A model generated the notes under the pieces. It saw only the letters and a list, made by a program, of their open reading frames with translations, made no database searches and was not told the origin of the DNA. Below, one piece after another: positions 52,297-59,947 of a stretch of DNA of 64,000 bases; position 1 is the stretch's first letter, and each line of letters begins with the position of its first letter. Made by a program: the position numbers and the translations under genes. Source of the stretch: Thermoleophilia bacterium (lineage in GTDB: Bacteria; Actinomycetota; Thermoleophilia; Gaiellales; Gaiellaceae); contig JAHDVS010000010.1 of NCBI GenBank assembly GCA_023382435.1, positions 1 to 64,000 on the forward strand, given 5' to 3'.

Positions 52297-53117
52297 GGCA
52301 GCACACCTCCCGAAGCGCCGGCCGCGGCCCGCGTGAGCGCCCGGTCGAGCGCGTAGAGCGAGGCGCCGATCGCGCCGCAGTAGTGCGACTCCTCGCTGAC
52401 GTTGATCGGGCAGTCCGTCAGCTCCTCGAGCAGCTTGACCATGGCCGCGTTGCGCGAGACGCCACCCGTGAACGTGATCTCCGGCTCGATCCCGACCCGG
52501 CGCAGCAGCGAGACCGAGCGGGAGGCGATCGCGACGTGGACGCCGAGCAGCACGTCCTCCATCTTGCGCCCGAGCGCCAGCCAGCCGAGGATCTCGGACT
52601 CCGCGAACACGGTGCAGGTGGTGGTCATCTTGACCGGGTTCTTTGCGGTCAGGGCGAGCGGCCCCAGGTCTCCGAGCGGCAGCTCGAGCGCCTGGGAGGC
52701 CGCGCCGAGGAAGCGACCGGTCCCGGCCGAGCATTTGTCGTTCATGCAGAAGTCGAGCACTTGGCCGTCCCCGCCGACCCGGATCGCTTTCGTGTCCTGG
52801 CCGCCGACGTCGAGGACGCTCGTCGTGTTCGGGAACAGGAAGACGGCGCCCCGCGCGTGGCAGGAGATCTCCGTCACCTGCGTCTCCCCGAACTCGACCC
52901 GGTAGCGGCCGTAGCCGGTGCCGACGACCGAGGCGACGTCGCGCTCCTCCGCCCCCGCGTCGACCACGGCGAGGCTGAACGCCTCCTGCGCCGCCTCGGT
53001 CAGGCGCGCGCCCGTCTCGATCAGCGAACGCCCCACCACTTTCGGCTCGCCGTCCATGACGACCGCCTTTGTCTGTGTGGAGCCGACATCGACCCCTGCG
53101 ACCAGCACTCCGCTCAC
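52293..53117 (-). CDS. bcrA: Class I benzoyl-CoA reductase ATPase subunit, BcrA/BzdP-like
   Basis: 274-aa second ATPase subunit. Phosphate-1 GVDVGSTQTKAVVMDG; phosphate-2 LDVGGQDTKAIRV; [4Fe-4S] Cys C129 (CMNDKCSAGTG) and C168 (TTTCTVFAESEI). It is clearly a paralogue of the D-like subunit. The presence of two non-identical ATPases separates benzoyl-CoA reductases from 2-hydroxyacyl-CoA dehydratase systems, which use one homodimeric activator. GTG start overlaps the BcrB stop (GTGA). Confidence 0.87.
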   Translation of the reverse strand: MSGVLVAGVDVGSTQTKAVVMDGEPKVVGRSLIETGARLTEAAQEAFSLAVVDAGAEERDVASVVGTGYGRYRVEFGETQVTEISCHARGAVFLFPNTTSVLDVGGQDTKAIRVGGDGQVLDFCMNDKCSAGTGRFLGAASQALELPLGDLGPLALTAKNPVKMTTTCTVFAESEILGWLALGRKMEDVLLGVHVAIASRSVSLLRRVGIEPEITFTGGVSRNAAMVKLLEELTDCPINVSEESHYCGAIGASLYALDRALTRAAAGASGGVLP

Positions 53118-54442
53118 CTCCTCGCCGCTGCCTTGCGGCTCGCCAGCGCCTCGAAGAAGGCGTCGATGCGGTTCTTCATCTGGGCGTCCGACCAGAGCCT
53201 CGCGTCCACGAGGTCGGACTGGATGAAGAGCCCGGGGATGTCGTTCGTGCGCATCTGCCACTCGCGCTCGTCCGGCAGGCCGGTCGAGACGGTGCGGCAG
53301 GATTTGATCCCGTGGAAGCAGATCCCGTCGATGTCCCACTCGCGCACGATCCTCGCCTGCCAGTCCTGGGAGAAGAAGATCCCCGAGAAGCTCTGCTGGG
53401 CGCTCCAGAGGATCTGCTCGGCCATGCTCTCGATCGGCCGCTCGAGCTCGTAACGGATCCCGCGGTCGATGCCGCCGCCGGCGAAGGACATGTACTCGGA
53501 GTGGGCGAAGACACCGCCCCACGAGTGGAACAGCTCGAGGAAGCGGCGGAAGTGCGAGTAGCAGGCGGTGCCGATCAGGAGCAGCCGGTACTTCTCGTCC
53601 GGGATCGCGCCCATCCCGAGCCGCACCCGCTCGCGCAGCTCGTCGCGCGCGAGCCGCATGAACGCGGTGCCGCGCGAGTCGCCACGGTACGCGTTCGCGA
53701 TGCCCATGTAGTTGAGCCCGTCGAGCATGGCGTCGAACGGGGCCGGGTGGTGCTTGTTCTCCGCGACCACCTCGTCGTAGAGACCGGCGAGCGCGTTGAC
53801 CTCGCCCATCACCTCGCGCAGCCGGTCGAGGTCGAGCGTCTTGCCGGTGATCCGCTCGCAGAGCGCGATCAGCTCGCGCAGCTGGCCCTCGACGTAGCGG
53901 CGGTCGCGCTCGAACTCCTCGCTGCCGGGGAGGACGCTCCCGCCCGTGCCCCGCCAGCCGGGGAGGTCGAGGACGAAGACCGGGCAGCCGTACATCCGCT
54001 CCCAGATCTCGGACCACTTGATGTAGGTGTTGCACGTGTTCGGCGAGACGACCAGGGCCGGCCGGGGCAGCTTCCCGGACGGATGGTTGCGCCCGGTCAG
54101 GTGCAGGCCGACGTCGACCTTCACGTAACCGCAGATGTCCGGGGAGTAGCCGTAGTCCTCGGCGGCGACGAGCATCTCCATCTGCTTGCCCCGGACCGCG
54201 GTCTGGAGCGAGGTGATCTCGGGGAAGCTCATCGGCAGGTCGAAGCAGCGCAGGATCTCGGCGATCGACCCCATCACGAACACGTTCGCGACGGGCCGCC
54301 CCTCGGCGTCCGCCTCGCTCATCTCCTGCCACCACGTCTCGATCAGGCCGCGGCTCTCGGCGCGGGTGGCGCCGATCAGCTCGGAGTGCGGGGCCGCCCC
54401 ATCCCCCGGCCGCTTCCGCTCGGCAACTTTCTGCTCGGCCAC
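53114..54442 (-). CDS. bcrB: Class I benzoyl-CoA reductase subunit, BcrB/BzdO-like
   Basis: 442-aa 2-hydroxyacyl-CoA-dehydratase-fold subunit. Candidate Fe-S ligands include C104 (PDICGYVKVD), C137 (SPNTCNTYIKW), and a Cys near residue 390 (HGIKSCRTVS). With BcrC it forms the catalytic heterodimer that carries out two-electron ring reduction of benzoyl-CoA to a cyclic dienoyl-CoA. Length fits BcrB/BzdO (~440). Start ATG 16 bp after the BcrC stop. Confidence 0.87.
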   Translation of the reverse strand: MAEQKVAERKRPGDGAAPHSELIGATRAESRGLIETWWQEMSEADAEGRPVANVFVMGSIAEILRCFDLPMSFPEITSLQTAVRGKQMEMLVAAEDYGYSPDICGYVKVDVGLHLTGRNHPSGKLPRPALVVSPNTCNTYIKWSEIWERMYGCPVFVLDLPGWRGTGGSVLPGSEEFERDRRYVEGQLRELIALCERITGKTLDLDRLREVMGEVNALAGLYDEVVAENKHHPAPFDAMLDGLNYMGIANAYRGDSRGTAFMRLARDELRERVRLGMGAIPDEKYRLLLIGTACYSHFRRFLELFHSWGGVFAHSEYMSFAGGGIDRGIRYELERPIESMAEQILWSAQQSFSGIFFSQDWQARIVREWDIDGICFHGIKSCRTVSTGLPDEREWQMRTNDIPGLFIQSDLVDARLWSDAQMKNRIDAFFEALASRKAAARR

Positions 54443-54458
54443 TGGCTCCTCCTCCGGC

Positions 54459-55622
54459 TCAGGCGAACTCGAACAGCAGGGACTCGGCGAAGGTCTCGAC
54501 CTCCATGCGCACCTGCTCGAACACGTTCGTCTTCTCCTCGAACTCCATCACGAGGTGCGGGATCCCCGCATCGTCGAGGGCGCGGCTGTAGCTCACCTGC
54601 TCCTCGAGCCCGGGCTCGCACATCTTCGCGGCCGCCACGATCGCCGCCTCCGCGCCGGCGGCGCGGATCCGCGCGAGCAGCATCTCCTCCTTCAGCTTCT
54701 CGGGGTCGCGCTGCACCGGGCTGTAGCTCGACGTCTCGATGTAGGCGCGAGCGAGGCTCGCGTACGGGTTGTCGCCGGCGGGGACGTCCTCGGTCAGCCA
54801 GCGCAGTCCGATCAGGAAGTCGTCGTCGACGACGTAGCAGGCGTCCTGGATCACCGCGAGCATCTCGAGCGGCGGCTGCTCGCAGAAGCCGCCCTCGAAG
54901 ACGACGCGGATCTTGTCCTGGGACTTCGCGTCCCTCGCCTCGACGAGGGGCAGCGCCCGGCGTAGAAGCTCGTTGTGCTCCTCGCGGGGCATCACCGTCC
55001 CCGCCCGGGTGAGCAGGTAGGCCTCGACGGTGGAGATGAGCCACGGGGTCTCCCGCTTGATCCGGTAGAGCTCGCGCAGGAGGCGACGGTTCTCGTTGAA
55101 GAGCTCGATCGAGGCTCGCAGGGCGTCGTCGGTGAGCTCGCGGCCCGCGACCTCCTCGATCACGCCGGCGATCCGCCGGTACTCGCTCTCGAGGTACTCG
55201 GGCGCGTAGGCGGAGCGCACGTTGTGCGGCAGGTAGAGGACCTGGCAGGGGATGTCCGGGAGGTTGCGCGCCCAGACCCCGCAGGAGTGGCGCGCCGCGT
55301 CGCAGATCGGGTGCGTGACGAACATGGACAGGAAGTCGGCGCGGCCGGCCAGTACGGACTCGAGCGAGCTGCGAATGATCGAGCACACGAACGCGGCGAA
55401 GCGCGCGTCGGCCTGGCGCACCTGGAGTGCCGAGCTCGCGCCGGCCAGCTTGATCGGCAGCATCCCGGCCGCGTGGGCGAGCTCCTCGGGGAAGTAGACC
55501 TGGAAGTGGCCGAGCACCTTGCCGCCCGGGTTCTGCTCGAGCCAGCGGCGAGCGGCCGGGTAGTCGAGATCCTCGACCAGCTCGCGGGTCTCGTGAATCA
55601 GCTGCGTCAGGTCATCTGTCAT
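54459..55622 (-). CDS. bcrC: Class I benzoyl-CoA reductase subunit, BcrC/BzdN-like
   Basis: 387-aa 2-hydroxyacyl-CoA-dehydratase-fold subunit, first gene of the operon. FPEELAHAAGMLPIKLAG at the N-terminus is a family hallmark; C80 (FVCSIIRS), C107 (THPICDAARHSCGVW, also C114) are cluster or substrate-site candidates. GGFCEQPP and CEPGLEEQ occur in the second half. ATG 55622 preferred; an in-frame GTG at 55631 adds three residues. An inverted repeat overlaps this start, so a divergent regulator could block transcription here. Confidence 0.87.
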   Translation of the reverse strand: MTDDLTQLIHETRELVEDLDYPAARRWLEQNPGGKVLGHFQVYFPEELAHAAGMLPIKLAGASSALQVRQADARFAAFVCSIIRSSLESVLAGRADFLSMFVTHPICDAARHSCGVWARNLPDIPCQVLYLPHNVRSAYAPEYLESEYRRIAGVIEEVAGRELTDDALRASIELFNENRRLLRELYRIKRETPWLISTVEAYLLTRAGTVMPREEHNELLRRALPLVEARDAKSQDKIRVVFEGGFCEQPPLEMLAVIQDACYVVDDDFLIGLRWLTEDVPAGDNPYASLARAYIETSSYSPVQRDPEKLKEEMLLARIRAAGAEAAIVAAAKMCEPGLEEQVSYSRALDDAGIPHLVMEFEEKTNVFEQVRMEVETFAESLLFEFA

Positions 55623-55656
55623 AGATAACACCTAACCTTGGTAGACTGTTACCTAT
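55621..55656. promoter_or_regulatory. Imperfect inverted repeat, candidate PaaX-family operator
   Basis: atagataacacctaacc at 55621-55637 and its imperfect inverse ggtagactgttacctat at 55640-55656 match at 12 of 17 positions, with ATAGnTAACA matching at 9 of 10. It sits in an unusually AT-rich gap between bcrC and the regulator gene, overlapping the bcrC start and the -35 of the regulator promoter. Confidence 0.5.
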
Positions 55657-55666
55657 TGGCTAGAGT
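55638..55666 (+). promoter_or_regulatory. Candidate leaderless promoter of the PaaX-family gene
   Basis: TTGGTA (55638-55643) and TAGAGT (55661-55666) are exactly 17 bp apart. The ATG of the regulator begins only 12 bp after the -10 box, so the transcript would have a leader of a few bases or none. The -35 lies within the inverted repeat, which fits autoregulation. Confidence 0.45.
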
Positions 55667-55678
55667 ACTCCTGCCCGG

Positions 55679-56548
55679 ATGATCCGTCAAGACAAAATTG
55701 ATCAGTTTGCACAGGAGGCGCTCCAGCCCCAGGAGCTCGTGCTCGACCTGCTCGGCTGGTACGTCCGCCCCGCTGGCGCCCACGTCTGGTCGGGTGGGCT
55801 CGTGCACCTGCTCGGCGAGCTCGGCTTCTCGACGCCCGCGGCCCGGATCGCGCTCGGCCGGCTCGTCCGGCGGGGACTGCTCGCCCCCGTCAAGGAGGGT
55901 CGGCTCGTCCACTACGACTTCACGCCCCGGCTCGAGACGCTGCTCGCCGAGGGCACCGGGCGGATCGAGAGCTTCGCGCTCGACGAGCCCTGGGACGGCC
56001 TCTGGACGGTGCTCTGGTACGCGATCCCCGAGGAGCGGAAAACCGCCGGCCGCCGGCTCGCGCGGCGCCTACGCTTCCTCGGCTTCGGCTCGCCCCAGGA
56101 GGGGATGTGGCTCGCCCCGCGCAACCGGGAGGCGGACGTCGAGAGCCTCGTCGCCGACCTCGGCCTCGACGGGAACGTGGCGGTCGTGGTCGGCCCGGCG
56201 GCCGCCGGCACCGACGCGGGGGCGCTGATCCGACGGCTCTGGGACCTCCCCGACCTCGCTGGCCGCTACGAGTCCTACGTGGCGGCGTTCTCCCCCTGCT
56301 GCGCCCACGCCGCCGCCCGCTCGCTCGGCGACCGCGACGCCTTCGTGATCCGAACCCGAGCGCTCGCCGAGTACCGCCGCTTCCCCGCCCTCGACCCGAC
56401 GCTGCCCGAGGAGGTCGTCGGCCAGTCCTGGAAGCGACGCGAGGTCGTCGAGACGTTCCACGGCATCTTCGAGACGCTCCGCCCCGCGGCGACCCGCTAC
56501 TTCGAGCAGGCGAACACGCCGGGGCACCGCCCTGCGCGGCCGTCGTAG
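55679..56548 (+). CDS. PaaX-family transcriptional regulator
   Basis: 289-aa repressor of the PaaX (GntR-like winged helix) family, typically released by an aryl-CoA such as phenylacetyl-CoA. N-terminal winged helix (LGELGFSTPAARIALGRLVR, then RGLLAPVKEGRLVHY); central WDGLWTVLWYAIPEERKTAG and LGFGSPQEGMWLAP are PaaX-specific; the C-terminal PaaX_C has YRRFPALDPTLPEEVVGQSW. Divergent from the reductase operon and convergent with the transporter genes; the probable local controller, sensing an aromatic CoA ester. Confidence 0.88.
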   Translation: MIRQDKIDQFAQEALQPQELVLDLLGWYVRPAGAHVWSGGLVHLLGELGFSTPAARIALGRLVRRGLLAPVKEGRLVHYDFTPRLETLLAEGTGRIESFALDEPWDGLWTVLWYAIPEERKTAGRRLARRLRFLGFGSPQEGMWLAPRNREADVESLVADLGLDGNVAVVVGPAAAGTDAGALIRRLWDLPDLAGRYESYVAAFSPCCAHAAARSLGDRDAFVIRTRALAEYRRFPALDPTLPEEVVGQSWKRREVVETFHGIFETLRPAATRYFEQANTPGHRPARPS

Positions 56549-56550
56549 TC

Positions 56551-56578
56551 GTAGGGGCGGGTCATGACCCGCCCCTAC
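56551..56578. repeat. Perfect 28-bp palindrome, possible bidirectional terminator
   Basis: The arm gtaggggcgggtca is followed directly by its exact inverse with no spacer. It lies between the stop of the regulator (56548) and the stop of the convergent LivM gene (TAG at 56575-56577, inside the palindrome). The convergent position suggests transcription termination. Its perfect symmetry also resembles intergenic palindromic repeats. Confidence 0.6.
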
Positions 56579-57594
56579 GGGTTGGCTTCCCGCTCGGGCG
56601 CCGGGGGCAGCCGCAACCGCCGCTGGACGGGGAAGAGCCGCAGGTCGAAGCGGCGCTGGACGAGGCTCCAGAGGCCGCCGGGGGCCGCGAGCATGACGAC
56701 GACGGCGACGCCGCCGAGCGCGACGAGATACCAGGTGCCGTAGCCGGAGAGCAGCTCGCGCAACACGAAGAAGACCGCGGTGCCGACGATCGGGCCCTCG
56801 ATCGTCCCGATCCCGCCGATCACGACGATGAAGATCATGTACGCCGTCCAGTTGACCGTGAAAGCCGCGTCGGGCTGGATCCTGAGCAGGTTCAGGTAGA
56901 TGACCGCGCCGGCCAGCCCGCAGCCGAGGCCCGCGAGGACGTAGACGACGAGCTTCGCCCGCACGAGGTCGACGCCGAGGCTCTCGGCCGCCTCCTCGTT
57001 GTCGCGAATCGCGGTCAGGGCCAGCCCGAGCCGGGAGCGCAGCACCGCGTAGACGAGGATGACGGCGCCGGCCCCGGCCGCGAGCGCAAGCCAGTAGGTG
57101 CCGTCCTCCCTCGTCCCTCGCTCGAGCGCGGCGGCCGAGCCCACGGTGACGCCCGAGCCGCCGCCGAGGTACGAGGTGTTGACGGCGAGCAGGTGGTAGA
57201 CCTCGGCGATCACCCAGGTGCCGATCGCGAAGTAGCCCCCGCGCAGCCGGAACGCGAGCCCCGCGGTGGGGATCGCGAGCGCCGCCGCCGCGAGGCCGGC
57301 GAGACCGGCGGCGAGGAACGGGTGCACGCCGACCTTGTCGCCGAAGTAGTAGAGACCGTAGGCGCCGATGCCGACGAACGCCTGCTGGCCGATCGAGACG
57401 AGCCCCGCGTAGCCGGCGAGCAGGTTCCACATCTGGGCGAGCGCGAGCAGCGTCAGCGCCTCGACCAGCAGCCGCATGTCGCCGGCGGACGCCCAGAACG
57501 GCACGGTCGCGAGCGCGGTGAGCGCCGCTACCCCGGCGACCGCCCCGAGACGGCTCGCCGTGGTGGCCCGCACAACCGTCAGCTCGCCGCTCAC
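56575..57594 (-). CDS. ABC transporter permease LivM-like
   Basis: 339-aa permease of the branched-chain amino acid (HAAT) type with ~9 hydrophobic spans; GYAGLVSIGQQAFVGIGAYG and the EAA loop region AIRDNEEAAESLGVDLVRAK are LivM features. GTG 57594 overlaps the LivH stop (GTGA); an open frame extends further. HAAT systems near aromatic genes often import benzoate-like acids. Last gene of the transporter array. Confidence 0.9.
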   Translation of the reverse strand: MSGELTVVRATTASRLGAVAGVAALTALATVPFWASAGDMRLLVEALTLLALAQMWNLLAGYAGLVSIGQQAFVGIGAYGLYYFGDKVGVHPFLAAGLAGLAAAALAIPTAGLAFRLRGGYFAIGTWVIAEVYHLLAVNTSYLGGGSGVTVGSAAALERGTREDGTYWLALAAGAGAVILVYAVLRSRLGLALTAIRDNEEAAESLGVDLVRAKLVVYVLAGLGCGLAGAVIYLNLLRIQPDAAFTVNWTAYMIFIVVIGGIGTIEGPIVGTAVFFVLRELLSGYGTWYLVALGGVAVVVMLAAPGGLWSLVQRRFDLRLFPVQRRLRLPPAPEREANP

Positions 57595-58460
57595 TGCCGC
57601 ACCTGCCTGCTGAAGAGACCGGTCGGGCGCGTGGCGAGCACCGCTAGGAACACGAGATGGCCGGTCAAGACACCCCAGCCCGGCGAGATCTGAGCGCCGA
57701 CCGTCTGCGCGACGCCGAGCACGATGCCGCCGACGAGCGTCCCCCACAGCGAGCCGAGACCGCCGATGATCACGGCCTCGAAGGCGAAGATCAGCCGGGC
57801 GGGGCCGATCGCCGGGCCGAACGTCGTCCGCATGCCGAGGAACACCCCTGCGAGAGCGACCGTCGCGAGCGCGATCCCCATCGCGAGCGCGTAGATGCGG
57901 CGGTTGTCGATTCCCTGGAGCTGGGCGGTGCGCGGGTCGTCGGCGGTCGCCCGCAACGCACGGCCTGTCCGGGTGCGGCTGAGCGCGAGCTGGAGCACGC
58001 TGAGCAGGACGATGCTGACGATGAAAGTGACGAGCGGGAACCAGCCGATGGAGATCTGGTCGCTGATCCGGATGCTGCTCGTCTCGATCGAGCCGGCGTC
58101 AAGCCCGCGCGAGTCGGCCGTGAACACCTCGAGCAGGACGTTCTGGAGGATGATCGAGAGCCCGAACGTGACGAGCAGGGGCGCCAGCTCGCCGCCCGCC
58201 AGCGTCCGGTTGAGCAGGCCGTACTGGAGGACGTAGCCGATCACGAACAGCGCCGGCACGACCAGCGCCAGCCCGATCCACGGGTCGAGGCCGGTGGCGT
58301 CGACGATCGCCACGAGCAGGAACGCCGCCAGGATGCTGAGGTCGCCGTGCGCGAGATTGACGAGCCGCATCACGCCGAACACGAGCGAGAGCCCGGTCGC
58401 GAACAGCGCGTACAGCCCCCCGAGCAGGATCCCCTGGACGACCGCGTTGACCCACTCCAC
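57591..58460 (-). CDS. ABC transporter permease LivH-like
   Basis: 289-aa permease with ~8 spans; LYALFATGLSLVFGVMRLVN, LAHGDLSILAAF and the loop RATADDPRTAQLQGIDNRR are typical LivH motifs. Partner of the LivM permease. GTG start 3 bp after the LivF stop. Confidence 0.9.
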   Translation of the reverse strand: MEWVNAVVQGILLGGLYALFATGLSLVFGVMRLVNLAHGDLSILAAFLLVAIVDATGLDPWIGLALVVPALFVIGYVLQYGLLNRTLAGGELAPLLVTFGLSIILQNVLLEVFTADSRGLDAGSIETSSIRISDQISIGWFPLVTFIVSIVLLSVLQLALSRTRTGRALRATADDPRTAQLQGIDNRRIYALAMGIALATVALAGVFLGMRTTFGPAIGPARLIFAFEAVIIGGLGSLWGTLVGGIVLGVAQTVGAQISPGWGVLTGHLVFLAVLATRPTGLFSRQVRQ

Positions 58461-58463
58461 CGC

Positions 58464-59162
58464 TCAGACTCCGAAGTAGGCGGCCGTGATCTGCTCGGAC
58501 GTCAGCTCACCAGGACGCCCCTCGAGGGAGACCCGCCCCTCGAGCAGGCAGTAGACACGCCCGGCGGCGCGGAGCGCCTGGCTCACGTCCTGCTCGACGA
58601 GCAGCACCGTCGTGCCGAGCCCGGTGATCTCCGGCATCGCGGCGTAGAGCTGGCCGACGACGATCGGGGCCAGCCCGAGGGAGACCTCGTCGAGGAGCAG
58701 CAGCCTCGGGTTCGCCATCAGCGCACGGCCGATCGCGAGCGCCTGCTGCTCCCCACCCGAGATCCGCGCTCCGGGGGTGCGCGCGACCCGCTCGATGAGC
58801 GGGAACAGCTCATACACCCGCGAGACGGTCCAGGGTCCGGGCCGGCCCGAGTACGCCCCGAGCAGGAGGTTCTCCTCGACGGAGAGGCTCGGGAAGATCC
58901 GGCGCCCCTCGGGCACGAGCGAGATGCCGAGGCGGACGCGAGCGTGCGGAGGGAGCCCCCCGGCCGGGCCGCCGTCGAAGCGAACGCTGCCCTCGACCCT
59001 GGCCAGCGTGCCCGCGACGGCAGCCAGTAGCGTGGACTTGCCGGCGCCGTTGGCGCCGATGATCGCGACCGTCTCCCCCTCCTCGACCGTGAGCGAGACG
59101 TCGAAGAGCGCCTGGAAGTCGCCGTAGAAGCCGCTGACGGCCTCCAGCGAGAGCAGGCTCAC
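58464..59162 (-). CDS. ABC transporter ATP-binding protein LivF-like
   Basis: 232-aa ATPase. Walker A GANGAGKSTLL, signature ARISGGEQQALAIGRAL (ISGGEQQ), Walker B RLLLLDEVSLGL. GTG 59162 was taken as the start because the domain begins there; TTG 59183 would add seven residues. It energises the LivHM permease with LivG. Confidence 0.9.
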   Translation of the reverse strand: MSLLSLEAVSGFYGDFQALFDVSLTVEEGETVAIIGANGAGKSTLLAAVAGTLARVEGSVRFDGGPAGGLPPHARVRLGISLVPEGRRIFPSLSVEENLLLGAYSGRPGPWTVSRVYELFPLIERVARTPGARISGGEQQALAIGRALMANPRLLLLDEVSLGLAPIVVGQLYAAMPEITGLGTTVLLVEQDVSQALRAAGRVYCLLEGRVSLEGRPGELTSEQITAAYFGV

Positions 59163-59193
59163 CCGGGGGCCTCGCCGCCGCAAGGCGTGACCG

Positions 59194-59916
59194 TCACGCG
59201 CCGGCGCCCAGGTAGACGCTGCGGACTTCCGGGCTCGCCATCACCGCCTGTGGGTCACCCTCCACGATCTTGCGCCCGAAGTCCAGGGCGACGAGGCGGT
59301 CGACGACCGCGAGCAGCGCATGGACGATGTGCTCGATCCAGACGAGCGAGACGCTGGCGGCCCGCACCTTCCGGATCGTCGCGACGAGCTCGAGCACCTC
59401 GGGCTCGGTCAGGCCGCCGGCGATCTCGTCGAGCAGGAGCACCCGCGGGCGGGCAGCGAGGGCGCGGGCGAGCTCGAGACGCTTGCGCTCGAGCAGCGGC
59501 AGCGAGCCGGCGAGCGTGTTCGCCTTGCGGAGCAGCCCGACGTCGGCAAGCACGCCGACCGCGATCTCCTCGGCTTCCCCGTCGGAGCCGGCCGGGCCGA
59601 AGCTCGCTCCGACGAGGACGTTCTCGAACACGGTCATCCCGCCGAAGGGACGCGGGATCTGGAACGTGCGCGCGATCCCCAGCCGGCAATGGCCATGCGG
59701 CGAGACGCGGGTGACGTCCCGGCCGCAGAAGAGGATCCGCCCTCGATCGGGATGGAGGCTGCCGGCGATCAGGCTGAGCATGGTCGTCTTGCCGGCGCCG
59801 TTCGGTCCCACGACGCCGAGCGCTTCGCCCTCGTCGAGCTGCAGGCTGAGGTCGTCGAGCGCCTGCAGCGACCCGAACGACTTCGAGACCCCTTCCAGCT
59901 CGATCACGCTCCCCAT
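59194..59916 (-). CDS. ABC transporter ATP-binding protein LivG-like
   Basis: 240-aa ATPase. Walker A GPNGAGKTTMLS, Walker B RVLLLDEIAGGL. The signature loop is degenerate: in place of LSGGQ the sequence is AGSLPLLERKRLELARAL, seen in some LivG-type proteins of this kind. ATG start. Between the binding-protein gene and LivF. Confidence 0.88.
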   Translation of the reverse strand: MGSVIELEGVSKSFGSLQALDDLSLQLDEGEALGVVGPNGAGKTTMLSLIAGSLHPDRGRILFCGRDVTRVSPHGHCRLGIARTFQIPRPFGGMTVFENVLVGASFGPAGSDGEAEEIAVGVLADVGLLRKANTLAGSLPLLERKRLELARALAARPRVLLLDEIAGGLTEPEVLELVATIRKVRAASVSLVWIEHIVHALLAVVDRLVALDFGRKIVEGDPQAVMASPEVRSVYLGAGA

Positions 59917-59947
59917 AGCTCACCTTCCGCCGGCAGCCTCTCCGTGC

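Noticed and set aside
51493-55622. 2-hydroxyglutaryl-CoA-type dehydratase (HgdABC) in place of benzoyl-CoA reductase
   Set aside because: Two different ATPase subunits, C-B-A-D order and a PaaX-family neighbour fit the reductase; dehydratases carry one activator gene. Phylogeny would still be the decisive test.
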